Source: Demequina sp. NBRC 110056
GTDB lineage: Bacteria > Actinomycetota > Actinomycetes > Actinomycetales > Demequinaceae
Reading direction: 5' to 3'
Length of the DNA: 64,000 nt
Assembly (NCBI RefSeq): GCF_002090155.1
Contig: NZ_BBRM01000005.1
Span: 248,001-312,000 of the forward strand
Each line of letters opens with the position of its first letter. Position 1 is the stretch's first letter. Positions 26,831-35,263 of this stretch are shown piece by piece. The translations under genes and the position numbers were made by a program. The notes under the pieces are model-generated. The model was given only the letters and a program-made list of their open reading frames with translations, made no database searches and was not told where the DNA came from.

Positions 26831-27415
26831 TCAGGGTGCGAGGCGCCGCGCGAACGTCACAGATCCACCCTCGGTGGCGAGCGCCTCGAAGCCCACGCGC
26901 GGGTAGAACGCCTGCGCGCCGGCGTTCGCCTGGGACGCCTCAAGGTGGACGCCCGGACTGCCGCGCTCCGCGAGCAGCGCGCATGCAGCCTCGATGAGCG
27001 CCCGGCCCGCGCCGCGGCCCTGGGCCTCCGGCAGGAGGTCGATGTGCAGGTGCGCCGGGTAGGCGTCGACGGCGGCGTTGATCATGCGGTCAGGATCCGC
27101 CGCCGAGGGCAGCAGCCACCGGTCGCCCTCGGTGGTCTGCTCCCTCCCGGGCCGCGACGGCCACCACTGCCCGGTGAACCACCGCTGGAAGGCAGGCGTG
27201 TCGTCCGTGCCCAGCACGTAGCCCACCGCACCCGCGCCCTCGTCCCAGACCAGGCAGAAGCCGCCCGGTCCGGTCAGGTAGGGCAACGCGTACACGTCGG
27301 CGAGGACCGCATCGTCGCAGAACAGCCCTGTCGCGTCGGTGCCGTTGTCGCCGGTGAGGAGGCAGATGCGCTCGATGGCGTGCGCATCGGCCGCGGTGGC
27401 AGGACGGACTGCCAT
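26831..27415 (-). CDS. GNAT family N-acetyltransferase
   Basis: A 194-residue protein with the GNAT acetyl-CoA-binding signature LLPEAQGRGAGRALIEAAC and a C-terminal strand-helix with GVHLEASQANAGAQAFYPRVGFEAL, including the tyrosine often used as general acid. The N-terminal ITRPA-like start (MAVRPATAADAHAIERI) is typical. The middle contains a tryptophan-rich loop (WFTGQWWPSRPG). It resembles acetyltransferases found next to hexosaminidases, but the substrate is unknown. It is 16 bp downstream of the ThuA-like gene and probably cotranscribed with it. Confidence 0.85.
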   Translation of the reverse strand: MAVRPATAADAHAIERICLLTGDNGTDATGLFCDDAVLADVYALPYLTGPGGFCLVWDEGAGAVGYVLGTDDTPAFQRWFTGQWWPSRPGREQTTEGDRWLLPSAADPDRMINAAVDAYPAHLHIDLLPEAQGRGAGRALIEAACALLAERGSPGVHLEASQANAGAQAFYPRVGFEALATEGGSVTFARRLAP

Positions 27416-27431
27416 CAGGTGGGCACGCCCG

Positions 27432-28115
27432 TCATCGCGCCGCCCAGTCCATCCCCCGCTTGATGAGCCGAGAGACGTCGGGGCGCTGCAGGACGTCCAC
27501 CGTGTGCCCGAGCGACGTCGCGAAGATTCGTCCGGCGCCCCACTGGCGCGTCCACGCCACCGGCATGGTCACCGGCTTGGCCCACTCGTCGCCGTCGCCG
27601 GGGACGAGCTCGCAGTCGGCGAGCACCTCGTTGAGTCCGTCGGCGAGCACCCAGTACTGCTCCGTGCGGATGTCGAAGTCGGAGATGCCATCCATGATGG
27701 GGTGCTCGGGCTGGCGAACGTGCACGGTGTAGTCGCGGTAGGGCTCGACGTCGAGATGTCCCCGGTCCTGGGGCGCGTGGGGGTGCGCCGCGAACTGGAC
27801 GCCGACCATCTGCAGGTAGTCCGTGGCGTTGCGGAAGGAGTCGATGATGCCGCCGTGCCAGCCGGCGAAGCCGATGCCCGAGGCGACCGCGCGCCTGAGC
27901 CCGTCGACCTCGTCGACGGTCGCGGATCCCATCGTGATGCACTGCACGATGAGGTCGTACCGCGCCATGGTGGACTCGTCCGAGTAGACCTCGGGGGTCT
28001 CCTCGACGTCGACGACGAAGCCCTGGCGCCTCAAGGACGGGATGAAGAGCTCCGTGGCGCCCACCGGGTCATGACCCGGCCAGCCGCCACGCACGATCAG
28101 GCACTGTCGAGACAC
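27432..28115 (-). CDS. ThuA domain protein
   Basis: A 227-residue protein of the ThuA family, a flavodoxin/glutamine-amidotransferase-like fold found in sugar utilisation clusters. Visible family features are the N-terminal strand (CLIVRGGWPGH), GIGFAGWHGGIIDSFRNATDY, HPIMDGISDFDIRTEQYWVL and the C-terminal PVAWTRQWGAGRIFATSLGHT. The GTG at 28115 has AAGGG upstream. ThuA is linked to trehalose or other disaccharide 3-keto metabolism in some rhizobia and often pairs with Gfo/Idh/MocA enzymes. No such partner is directly adjacent here, so the role is uncertain. Confidence 0.85.
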   Translation of the reverse strand: MSRQCLIVRGGWPGHDPVGATELFIPSLRRQGFVVDVEETPEVYSDESTMARYDLIVQCITMGSATVDEVDGLRRAVASGIGFAGWHGGIIDSFRNATDYLQMVGVQFAAHPHAPQDRGHLDVEPYRDYTVHVRQPEHPIMDGISDFDIRTEQYWVLADGLNEVLADCELVPGDGDEWAKPVTMPVAWTRQWGAGRIFATSLGHTVDVLQRPDVSRLIKRGMDWAAR

Positions 28116-28181
28116 GGGCAACCCTTCGCATCGGTGCGGTGGTACCGCCATGATACGGGCGCATCGGCCCTCCACCAGCGA

Positions 28182-28204
28182 GTTCGTGTAGACGTCGCCC
28201 ACTT
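28182..28204. repeat. 23-bp repeat, copy B2 (left flank of the second DUF559 gene)
   Basis: Identical over all 23 bp to copy B1. It lies 104 bp upstream of the DUF559 start codon, and the dispersed motif GCGCATCGGC lies 14 bp further left (28159-28168). Confidence 0.9.
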
Positions 28205-28308
28205 GTGACCTGCCTGCGTCTGCTGTGTGTCCCAGAGGGTTCCACGGCTCTCCACAGATCGTCGTCGCCTCTGGCCAGCACCCGCTCCCACGGCATAGAA
28301 ACGGGCAC

Positions 28309-29229
28309 ATGGACCCCACCGGGATCGTCCCCACCATGAGGCGCGACGCGCGGTCGTTTCGCGTGGACGAGATCTACCGCCGGTGGTCACGTGGCGCCCT
28401 CAGGGCCGCAGTCCGCGCCGGCGACGTCGCGACCGTGCTGCCCGGCTTCTATTGCGCGGCGGAGCACATCGATTCGTTCGCAGTCCGCGCGCACGCAGCC
28501 GTCGCGTGGGCGCATCCTGAGGCTGCGCTCATCGGCGCGAGCGCCGTCGCGAAGTGGGGATTGGGCGAGCCTGCCGAGTCGGTCTGCGTCGCCGTTCCTT
28601 GGGGTACCCAACGCGTGTGCCCGCCGTGGCTGCGGCTGCGGCGGATCGAGCGCGTGCCTCGCTCGGTGTTCATCGACGATGTCCGCACGGTCGACGCACC
28701 GTGGGCCATCGCGACGGCGTACGGAGACCTTGCGGCCGATGCGCGTGACGCGCCGGTCTACCGAGCCGTGCAGACCCGACTCGTCGCGCCCGACGAACTC
28801 CTGGCTCCGGCCCAGACCTTGGCGCGCATGCGGCACCGCAGGAGCTACCTGCGACTGGTGGCGGCGGTCCGGGCCGGGTCCGAGTCCCACCTTGAAACGC
28901 TCGGGCTCAGGGACGTCTTCACCGGAACCGGCTTCGATGCGTTCATCCGGCAGCACTGCCTGAGGCTCGACGGGCAGCGGTTCCGGCTCGACATGTACCA
29001 TCCCACGACCCGCACCGCGGTCGAGCTCGACGGAAGGACGCATGCGGACCCGCGTCAGCGAGAGCGCGATATCGCACGCGACGCGATCCTTCTCGCCCAC
29101 GGGATAGCCACCGTGAGGTTCTCCTATCGCGACATCACCGAACGCCGTCGATGGTGTCGGGACGTCGTGCGGCGCGTGCTCGCCACGCGCTCGAACCCTG
29201 CGTTACACGCAGCGAGCAACGCAGCGTGA
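28309..29229 (+). CDS. Second AbiEi-type/DUF559 endonuclease-like protein, flanked by inverted repeats
   Basis: A 306-residue paralogue of the protein at 7814, with the same layout. The N-terminal winged-helix-like segment contains GALRAAVRAGDVATVLPGFY. The middle linker domain includes PDELLAPAQTLARMRHRR. The C-terminal DUF559 nuclease-like domain has Glu196, Asp228 in RLDMYHP and Glu239-Asp241 in TAVELDGRTHADPRQRERD, then a TVRFSYRDI strand. The two proteins share organisation but are diverged outside the motifs, so they are not a recent duplication. The ATG at 28309 follows ACGGGCAC; an ATG at 28336 is possible. Repeat B3 begins one base after the stop and B2 lies upstream, parallel to the palindromes around the first gene. 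Confidence 0.8.
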   Translation: MDPTGIVPTMRRDARSFRVDEIYRRWSRGALRAAVRAGDVATVLPGFYCAAEHIDSFAVRAHAAVAWAHPEAALIGASAVAKWGLGEPAESVCVAVPWGTQRVCPPWLRLRRIERVPRSVFIDDVRTVDAPWAIATAYGDLAADARDAPVYRAVQTRLVAPDELLAPAQTLARMRHRRSYLRLVAAVRAGSESHLETLGLRDVFTGTGFDAFIRQHCLRLDGQRFRLDMYHPTTRTAVELDGRTHADPRQRERDIARDAILLAHGIATVRFSYRDITERRRWCRDVVRRVLATRSNPALHAASNAA

Positions 29230-29230
29230 G

Positions 29231-29253
29231 AACTGGGCGCCATCTACACGAAC
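29231..29253. repeat. 23-bp repeat, copy B3 (inverted, right flank)
   Basis: Reverse complement of the family B repeat, matching B2 at 20 of 23 positions, and starting one base after the DUF559 stop codon. With B2 it forms a terminal inverted repeat pair around the gene. Confidence 0.8.
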
Positions 29254-29302
29254 CCAGCGGGAGGGGTTCGCGAGGCGCTCGAGGGCAGGGCGGTACGCGG
29301 GC

Positions 29303-30229
29303 TCAGACGCGCGTGGAGGTGGCGCCGGGGACGCGTTCGACGGTGTGGACGCAGCGCCACGACTCGCCTCCGATCCCCTCGGCCCAGTGCACCGCCCCAG
29401 TTCCCAGTCCGTGCGACGCAAGGTCGGTCCCCAGCACGAGCACCGACGGGCCGGCTCCGGACACGACGGCGCCGAGCCCTTGCGCGCGCAAGTGCGCGAT
29501 CATCGCGGGCGCGGCCACCATCACCTCGGCTCGATACCCCTGGTGGAGCCGGTCCTCGGTCGCGGCGAACAGGTCCTCGGGACGGCCCGCGAGGGCGTTC
29601 ACCAGGAGCGCGGCGCGCCCAGCGTTGAAGGCGGCGTCCTTGTGCGGCACCAGCGCCGGCAGGACGGACCTCGCCTGCTGGGTGGGCAGCACCGAGCGCG
29701 GGATGAGCACGGCCGTCTCGATCTCGGCGGCCACCTGCAGCGGCACGGCGTGAGCCCCGGAGCCGTCCGTCCACGCGGCGGTCGCGCCGCCGTAGATCGC
29801 GGGGGCGGCGTTGTCGGGGTGGCCCTCGAACCGGGTGGCGATGTCCAGCGCCACCTCGGCGGACAGCGCCTCGGGCTCGGCGATCAGTCCCCGCGCGGCA
29901 GAGATGCCCGCGACCACGGCCGCGGCCGACGACCCCAGTCCGCGGCCGTGCGGGATGCGGTTCACGGCGCGGATCGCCAGTCCCACCTGGGAGGCGCCCA
30001 CGTGGTCGAGCGCCTCGCGCAGCGCGCGGACGACGAGGTGGGTCTCGTCGCGCGGCAGGGTGTCGGCACCCTCGCCCTCGATCTCCATCGTCACGGACGA
30101 CGTCGCGACGGCGCGCACCTCGATCTCGTCCGAGACGCCCAACGCCATGCCGAGCGCGTCGAAGCCGGGGCCGAGGTTGCCGGCGGTCGCCGGGACCGAG
30201 ACGCGGACGGCGTCGGCCGCAAGTCGCAT
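29303..30229 (-). CDS. thrB: Homoserine kinase
   Basis: A 308-residue GHMP kinase that phosphorylates homoserine with ATP, the committed step from homoserine to threonine. The GHMP ATP-binding motif PHGRGLGSSAAAVVAGI is present, as are the N-terminal VPATAGNLGPGFDALGMAL and the C-terminal GAVVSGAGPSVLVLG. It starts at the ATG at 30229, two bases after thrC ends, so hom-thrC-thrB form one operon as in Corynebacterium and Cellulomonas relatives. The start is set by GTCGCATGG context and family length; the upstream frame is not coding. Confidence 0.93.
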   Translation of the reverse strand: MRLAADAVRVSVPATAGNLGPGFDALGMALGVSDEIEVRAVATSSVTMEIEGEGADTLPRDETHLVVRALREALDHVGASQVGLAIRAVNRIPHGRGLGSSAAAVVAGISAARGLIAEPEALSAEVALDIATRFEGHPDNAAPAIYGGATAAWTDGSGAHAVPLQVAAEIETAVLIPRSVLPTQQARSVLPALVPHKDAAFNAGRAALLVNALAGRPEDLFAATEDRLHQGYRAEVMVAAPAMIAHLRAQGLGAVVSGAGPSVLVLGTDLASHGLGTGAVHWAEGIGGESWRCVHTVERVPGATSTRV

Positions 30230-30231
30230 GG

Positions 30232-31290
30232 CTACAGCCCCAGCACCTTCGCCGCCGCGGCGACGTCGACGGGGATCACGGTGGGCTCGACCTCGTGGCC
30301 GGACAGCGCGGTCGCGGTGTCCTTGAGTCCGTTGCCGGTGACGGTGCACGTGATGGTCGCGCCCTCAGGAACCTCGCCGAGCGCGGCGGCTGCGAGCAGG
30401 CCCGCGATGGGCGCAGCGGAGGCCGGCTCCACGAACACCCCGACGTCCGCCGCGAGGCGCGCCTGGGCGCTGAGGATCTGCACGTCGGACACGGCGCGGA
30501 TCCAGCCGCCGGACTCGTCGCGCGCGGCGACGGCGAGGTCCCACGACGCGGGCTTGCCGATGCGGATGGCGGTGGCGACGGTCTCGGGGTCCTTGATGGG
30601 GTGCCCCGCGACGAACGGCGCGGCGCCGGCGGCCTGGACGCCCCAGATCCTGGGCGCGCGCGTGGCATCACCGGCGGCGAGAGCCTCCTGGAAGCCCATC
30701 CAGTACGCGGAGATGTTGCCGGCGTTGCCCACGGGAAGCATGTGGATGTCGGGCGCGTCGCCCAGCTGGTCGACGATCTCGAAGGCAGCCGTCTTCTGGC
30801 CCTGCAGGCGGTACGGGTTGACCGAGTTCACGAGAGCGACCGGGTAGTCCTCGGACAGCGAGCGGACGATGTCGAGGCACTCGTCGAAGTTGCCGTCCAC
30901 CTGGACCAGGCGGGCGCCGTGGACGATCGCCTGCGCCATCTTGCCGGCGGCGATCTTGCCCTGCGGGATCATGACGACGCACTGCAGCCCGGCGTGGGCG
31001 GCGTAGGCCGCCGCCGAGGCGGAGGTGTTGCCGGTCGACGCGCACACGACCGTGTGGTCGCCGTCCTTGACCACCTGCGTGATCGCGGACGTCATGCCAC
31101 GGTCCTTGAAGGACCCCGTCGGGTTCATGCCCTCGACCTTGACGTAGACGTTCGCGCCCACCTCGCGCGAGATGCCGGGCGCATGCACGAGCGGCGTGCC
31201 GCCCTCGCCCAGCGAGATGATGCGGTCCTCCTCCGAGAACGGCATCCGGTCCAGGTACTCGCGGATGATCCCGCGCCACACGTGCGCCAC
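30232..31290 (-). CDS. thrC: Threonine synthase
   Basis: A 352-residue PLP enzyme of fold type II that converts O-phosphohomoserine to threonine. The PLP lysine is in [12 protein letters not shown], and the phosphate-binding loop is in [14 protein letters not shown]-terminal [12 protein letters not shown] is typical of the short, one-domain actinobacterial form. It lies 3 bp after hom and 2 bp before thrB. The start [18 protein letters not shown] fits family members. Confidence 0.94.
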   Translation of the reverse strand: MAHVWRGIIREYLDRMPFSEEDRIISLGEGGTPLVHAPGISREVGANVYVKVEGMNPTGSFKDRGMTSAITQVVKDGDHTVVCASTGNTSASAAAYAAHAGLQCVVMIPQGKIAAGKMAQAIVHGARLVQVDGNFDECLDIVRSLSEDYPVALVNSVNPYRLQGQKTAAFEIVDQLGDAPDIHMLPVGNAGNISAYWMGFQEALAAGDATRAPRIWGVQAAGAAPFVAGHPIKDPETVATAIRIGKPASWDLAVAARDESGGWIRAVSDVQILSAQARLAADVGVFVEPASAAPIAGLLAAAALGEVPEGATITCTVTGNGLKDTATALSGHEVEPTVIPVDVAAAAKVLGL

Positions 31291-31293
31291 GCC

Positions 31294-32583
31294 TTACGCC
31301 TCTCCCTCGATCCGCAGCACGGACCACACATCGTTGACAGCATCGGTCTCGCGCAGCTCCTGCACGGTGGCGCGCAGCGCCGCCTCGGTCGCGCGATGGG
31401 TCGACAGGATCAGGCCCGCGTGTCCGCGTCCGGCCATCTGGCGGACGGACTCGATGCCCACCTCGTGCGTCGCGAAGATCGACGCCACCGCGGCGAGGAC
31501 ACCGGGGCGGTCGGGGACGGACATGCGCACCGCGTAGCGCGTCATGGCGGCGTCCATCGGCAGCACCTCGTGGCGCGCATAGTTGGACTCGAGCGGGCCC
31601 TTGCCACCGTTGGCCTTGTGCCGGGCCACGGAGACCACGTCGCCCAGGACGGCCGATGCGGTGGGGGCGCCGCCGGCGCCCTGGCCGTAGAACATGAGCT
31701 CGCCGGCGGCCTCGGCCTCGACGAAGACGGCGTTGAACGCGCCCCGCACGCCCGCGAGGGGGTGGTCGGCAGAGATCAAGGTGGGGTGCACGCGCACGGT
31801 GACACCCGCATCGGCCTGCTCGGCGACGGCGAGCAGCTTGATGACCCGTCCCGTCTCCTTGGCCGCGGCGATGTCATCCGGCGTGATCGCCGTGATGCCC
31901 TCGCAGTACACGTCGTCCAGCGAGACCCGCTGGTGGAACGCGAGCGAGGCCAGGATCGCGGCCTTCGCGGCAGCGTCGTGACCGCCCACGTCCGCGGTCG
32001 GGTCCGCCTCGGCGTACCCGAGGCGCTGAGCCTCGGCGACGACGTCCTCGTAGGACAGGCCCTTGGTGGTCATCTCGTCGAGCACGTAGTTGGTCGTGCC
32101 GTTGACGATGCCGAGGATGCGGGTCACCCGGTCGCCCGCGAGCGACTCGCGCACCGGCCGCACCAGCGGGATCGCGCCGGCGACGGCGGCCTCGTAGTAG
32201 AGGTCCGCGCCGGCGGCATCGGCCGCCTCGTAGAGCTCGGCCCCGTGGGTCGCGAGCAGCGCCTTGTTGGCGGTGACGACGGCGGCGCCCTGCGCCAGCG
32301 CTCGCAGGATCAGCGAGCGCGCCGGCTCGACGCCTCCCATGAGCTCGACGACCACATCGGCGCTGTCGACCAGCGCCTCGGCATCCGAGGTGAGGGCCTC
32401 CACGGGCACCACGGCGTCGCGCGGCACCGTGGTGTCGCGCACGTACACGCCGGCGAGCGTGACGGGCGCGCCCACACGGGCGGCGAGGTCGTCGGCCTGC
32501 TCGAGGAGCAGCCGCACCACCTGGGTGCCGACGGTCCCGCAGCCGAGCACGGCGATCTTCACGGAGTCGGTGGGGTCAGACAC
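31294..32583 (-). CDS. hom: Homoserine dehydrogenase with ACT domain
   Basis: A 429-residue NAD(P)-dependent enzyme that reduces aspartate semialdehyde to homoserine, the branch point for threonine, methionine and isoleucine. The Rossmann motif VLGCGTVGTQVVRLL is near the N-terminus, catalytic residues lie in ADPTADVGGHDAAAKAAIL, and residues from about 355 form an ACT domain for threonine feedback. The GTG at 32583 is chosen because TAGAGT (minus strand, 32591-32596) ends seven bases upstream, a probable leaderless promoter. The ORF extends further upstream without support. It heads the hom-thrC-thrB operon. Confidence 0.93.
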   Translation of the reverse strand: MSDPTDSVKIAVLGCGTVGTQVVRLLLEQADDLAARVGAPVTLAGVYVRDTTVPRDAVVPVEALTSDAEALVDSADVVVELMGGVEPARSLILRALAQGAAVVTANKALLATHGAELYEAADAAGADLYYEAAVAGAIPLVRPVRESLAGDRVTRILGIVNGTTNYVLDEMTTKGLSYEDVVAEAQRLGYAEADPTADVGGHDAAAKAAILASLAFHQRVSLDDVYCEGITAITPDDIAAAKETGRVIKLLAVAEQADAGVTVRVHPTLISADHPLAGVRGAFNAVFVEAEAAGELMFYGQGAGGAPTASAVLGDVVSVARHKANGGKGPLESNYARHEVLPMDAAMTRYAVRMSVPDRPGVLAAVASIFATHEVGIESVRQMAGRGHAGLILSTHRATEAALRATVQELRETDAVNDVWSVLRIEGEA

Positions 32584-32659
32584 GGCCCCAACTCTATCGG
32601 AGGGCCACGCAGGCCCGGACGTCCCCACCAGAGCCGCCGCGATGGGTGAGGATGGCCCC

Positions 32660-33517
32660 ATGACCGCCCCCACGACCACCGGCCTCGGTGCTCGCATCGG
32701 CGGCGGCGCGCGGCTGCTGTGGATCTTCGGCATCACCCAGCTGAAGTGCCTCGCGTTCGCGATCGCGCTGTTCGTGGCGATGGCCGTCACCGACGTCGTC
32801 GACACCCCCATCGGCCGCTACGACCTGCTGCTGATCGCGGGCCTGACCATCACCGCCGTCCTGTGGTGGACCGGGTACGAGACGGCCCGCGAGGTGGGCG
32901 TCATCGCCGCGTTCCACCTCCTGGGCCTGACGCTCGAGATCTTCAAGGTCGCGCAGGGCTCGTGGACGTACCCCGACGATGGGATCACGATGGTCGCCGG
33001 CGTCCCGCTGTACTCGGGTTTCATGTACGCGGCGGTGGGCTCGTACCTGTGCCAGGCGTGGCGGCGCTTCGACCTGCGCATCACCCGGTACCGCACCGTG
33101 CCCATGGCGATCCTCGCCGTCGCGGCCTACCTCAACTTCTTCACCCACCACTGGATCTGGGACCTCCGGTGGGCGATCGCCGCGGCCTTCGTCGCAGCGA
33201 TGTGGGGCACGTTCGTCCACTACTCCGTCGCCGAGCGCCGCCTGCGTATGCCGCTCGCCGTCGCGTTCGTGCTCATCGGGTTCTTCCTCTGGGCAGCGGA
33301 GAACGTGGGCACGTTCCTCGGCGCGTGGCAGTACCCCGACCAGGCGGACCTGTGGCGGGCCGTCCACGTGGGCAAGCTGGGGTCGTGGGCGCTGCTGGTG
33401 ACGCTGAGCTTCGTGATCATCGCGACGCTCAAGCAGTACGAGGGCACCTTCTACGGCCACCCGGGCGACCGCCCGTCCGTGGGCGCAGGAGACGACCCCG
33501 AGGCGCAGCCCTCCTGA
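32660..33517 (+). CDS. DUF817 family membrane protein
   Basis: A 285-residue membrane protein with about eight helices containing the DUF817 pattern: LTLEIFKVAQGSWTYPDD, GVPLYSGFMYAAVGSYLCQAW, YLNFFTHHWIWDLR and ENVGTFLGAWQYPDQ. The repeated polar and tryptophan-rich residues inside the membrane segments are conserved, so an enzymatic or transport role is possible, but the family has no known function. GAGGATGGCCCC precedes the ATG at 32660, which is preferred over the ATG at 32642. It diverges from hom with 76 bp between starts. Confidence 0.85.
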   Translation: MTAPTTTGLGARIGGGARLLWIFGITQLKCLAFAIALFVAMAVTDVVDTPIGRYDLLLIAGLTITAVLWWTGYETAREVGVIAAFHLLGLTLEIFKVAQGSWTYPDDGITMVAGVPLYSGFMYAAVGSYLCQAWRRFDLRITRYRTVPMAILAVAAYLNFFTHHWIWDLRWAIAAAFVAAMWGTFVHYSVAERRLRMPLAVAFVLIGFFLWAAENVGTFLGAWQYPDQADLWRAVHVGKLGSWALLVTLSFVIIATLKQYEGTFYGHPGDRPSVGAGDDPEAQPS

Positions 33518-33533
33518 CGTAGGCTCGCGAGCC

Positions 33534-34106
33534 ATGAGCGAGCACAGCGAGAACACCCGTCCCGCCCGCGTCACCATGGTCTGCACCGGCAACATCTGCC
33601 GCTCCCCCGCCATGCACTACCTCGCACAGCGCGAGTGGGGCGACGCCGCGGAGGTCACGAGCGCTGGCATCTACGCCGAGATCGGCTTGGACGCCACGCG
33701 CGAGATGCGTCAGACCGCCGCGCGTCACGGGCTCACTTTCCCGCGCCACCGGCCGACGCAGCTCGACCGCGCCATCCTGTCGCGCGCCGACCTCGTGCTC
33801 GTCGCCACGCAGCAGCACGCGCGCTGGATCGAGCGCGAGTGGGGCGGCGTCGCGCCGCACGCCTTCGGCATCAAGGAGGCGGCCGAGCTCGCCCAGAGGG
33901 CCGATGCGCCCGCCGGGGACACGCCGTCCGCTCGCCTCGCGGCGGCGGCCGCCGCGCTGCACGCAGCACGGCTGGAGGACCCCGCGCCAGTGCGCAGCCT
34001 CGACGACCCCTGGGCTCGCGACCAGGCGACCTACGACCGCGTGATGGACGAGATCGTCGAGGACATCGCGGTGCTCACCGCGTGGGCGGACCTGGCGCCT
34101 CGCTAA
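33534..34106 (+). CDS. Low-molecular-weight protein tyrosine phosphatase family
   Basis: A 190-residue protein with the phosphatase P-loop CTGNICRS, in which Cys17 and Arg23 form the catalytic CX5R motif. The general acid aspartate is probably in SLDDPWARD near residue 165. Actinobacterial members of this size include arsenate-reductase-like and true phosphatases; the Asp-Pro pair and absence of extra redox cysteines favour a phosphatase. It lies 16 bp downstream of the DUF817 gene in the same direction. Its substrates are unknown. Confidence 0.85.
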   Translation: MSEHSENTRPARVTMVCTGNICRSPAMHYLAQREWGDAAEVTSAGIYAEIGLDATREMRQTAARHGLTFPRHRPTQLDRAILSRADLVLVATQQHARWIEREWGGVAPHAFGIKEAAELAQRADAPAGDTPSARLAAAAAALHAARLEDPAPVRSLDDPWARDQATYDRVMDEIVEDIAVLTAWADLAPR

Positions 34107-34119
34107 GAACTGCGGCCCG

Positions 34120-34296
34120 CTAGAAGCCGGGTCCGTTCCCGTCCATCGCGGGCGGGAACGTGTGGCTCATGGGAAGACGGGACACGCGGTCGACGGCGCT
34201 GCGCGGCTCGTCGGCCTCGTCGTCCTCGGATGCGATCGCCGGGAGCTGGAAGTCCTCGGCGATCTCGGCCAGGTCGGGCTTGTCGTCGTCGGTCAT
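34120..34296 (-). CDS. Small acidic hypothetical protein
   Basis: A 58-residue acidic protein (MTDDDKPDLAEIAEDF...) with no recognisable domain. It has a plausible ribosome binding site (GGAG, 8 bases upstream of the ATG at 34296) and actinobacterial codon use. It converges on the phosphatase gene with 13 bp between stops. It is kept because of its start context and the neighbouring small acidic genes, but it could be spurious. Confidence 0.5.
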   Translation of the reverse strand: MTDDDKPDLAEIAEDFQLPAIASEDDEADEPRSAVDRVSRLPMSHTFPPAMDGNGPGF

Positions 34297-34423
34297 GGTC
34301 AGCAACTCCCACTGCTCCGGCGGCGTCGTCGCCGCCTGTCGACCCTGTGTCGTCCTCGGCCCAGTGTGCGCTCCCAAGCCAGCGCGCGCATCGTCCCTCC
34401 GAAGGACTTTCGTGCGGACACGA

Positions 34424-34467
34424 CAACGGCGGCCCGGGTGCTGAGGGGGTGACCCGGACCGCCGTTG
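34424..34467 (-). terminator. Terminator of the small acidic protein gene
   Basis: CAACGGCGGCCCGGGT pairs with ACCCGGACCGCCGTTG over 15 bp with one mismatch, immediately after the stop codon at 34475. A variant of the dispersed motif (GCGCATCGTCC near 34386) lies just beyond it. Confidence 0.75.
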
Positions 34468-34474
34468 CGCTGGC

Positions 34475-34699
34475 CTACAAGCCGGGAGTGCGAGGCTGCC
34501 CCGTGTAGCCGATGGTCTCGGCCGGGGTCACCTCGTCATCCGACGAGGCCTCCCTCCCCTGCGCGTCCTCGCGGGTGCTGTGCTCACCCTCGGACTCGGG
34601 GATGTCATCGAAGGGGGTGTGGCCCTTCGTCTTGCGCTCCTGCTCCACCTCGTCCGCGAGGTGCTGCAGGGCCTCGGTGCCTTCGTGATCGAATGCCAT
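34475..34699 (-). CDS. Small acidic protein, paralogue 1
   Basis: A 74-residue strongly acidic protein with helical segment EGTEALQHLADEVEQERKTKG and a disordered, Glu/Asp/Ser-rich C-terminus. The same helix pattern occurs in the protein at 34836 (EGTETLQAIADDVEAEREQAG), so the two are paralogues. GGAAGGAG stands 8 bases before the ATG. The function is unknown; similar small acidic proteins in Actinobacteria are often stress-induced, but this is only analogy. Confidence 0.7.
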   Translation of the reverse strand: MAFDHEGTEALQHLADEVEQERKTKGHTPFDDIPESEGEHSTREDAQGREASSDDEVTPAETIGYTGQPRTPGL

Positions 34700-34835
34700 G
34701 ACGGTCTCCTTCCGTCCACCGGGAACGCCTCTCGGCGAGCCGAGCGGTCGACGGGGTCGTCGTCCGCATGCCTACGTCAACGTCCGCACCTCTCTCAGAT
34801 ACTTCACAGGTCTGAGGGCCGCGTGGTCCGAGCCA

Positions 34836-35078
34836 TCAGGGCCGGGCGGCCCCACCGGTCGCCTCCGTGGCGATGAACGAGCCTGGTGGCACCTCTCCCG
34901 CCGGGTCGTCCTCGTGGTCCTCGCGGGTCTCGCCGTCGTCCTCGGGGGTGTCGTCGTCAGGGACGCTCATCTTCCGCCCGGCCTGCTCGCGCTCGGCCTC
35001 GACGTCGTCGGCGATCGCCTGCAGGGTCTCGGTGCCCTCGCGGATCTCCTGCTGGGTCTGGTCGTCGGGGTTCGGCAT
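34836..35078 (-). CDS. Small acidic protein, paralogue 2
   Basis: An 80-residue acidic protein with the same predicted helix as its neighbour at 34475 (about residues 10-40), then DDDTPEDDGETRED. AGGGAGAGG precedes the ATG at 35078. The two paralogues are in tandem and separated by 136 bp, so each probably has its own promoter. No database family can be named from sequence alone. Confidence 0.7.
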   Translation of the reverse strand: MPNPDDQTQQEIREGTETLQAIADDVEAEREQAGRKMSVPDDDTPEDDGETREDHEDDPAGEVPPGSFIATEATGGAARP

Positions 35079-35207
35079 GGCCCTCTCCCTTCGTCTCGGA
35101 TCCATGTCTGGGACGGCTCTTTGCCGTCACTTGGGGCAACCGAGAGGTGACGGCGGTTGTTCCGCAGTTGGCCCGATCGGCCGATGCGCTGGGGGCTTGC
35201 GCTTTGA

Positions 35208-35239
35208 TTCGAGATTCGTCAAAATAGATGAAGATCGAA
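35208..35239. promoter_or_regulatory. Probable operator of the ArsR-ArsC fusion gene
   Basis: A 32-bp imperfect palindrome. TTCGAGATTCGTC and GATGAAGATCGAA match at 10 of 13 positions across AAAATA. A possible -35 (TTGATT, 35204-35209) overlaps it, so binding would block transcription of the gene starting at 35264. A GCCGATGCGC motif lies at 35180-35189. Confidence 0.6.
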
Positions 35240-35263
35240 ACAAGCCGCACGAAGGAGCCCTCG

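Noticed and set aside
35228-35263. Using the ATG at 35228 as the ArsR-ArsC start
   Set aside because: It overlaps the operator, and GAAGGAG stands 7 bases before the ATG at 35264.
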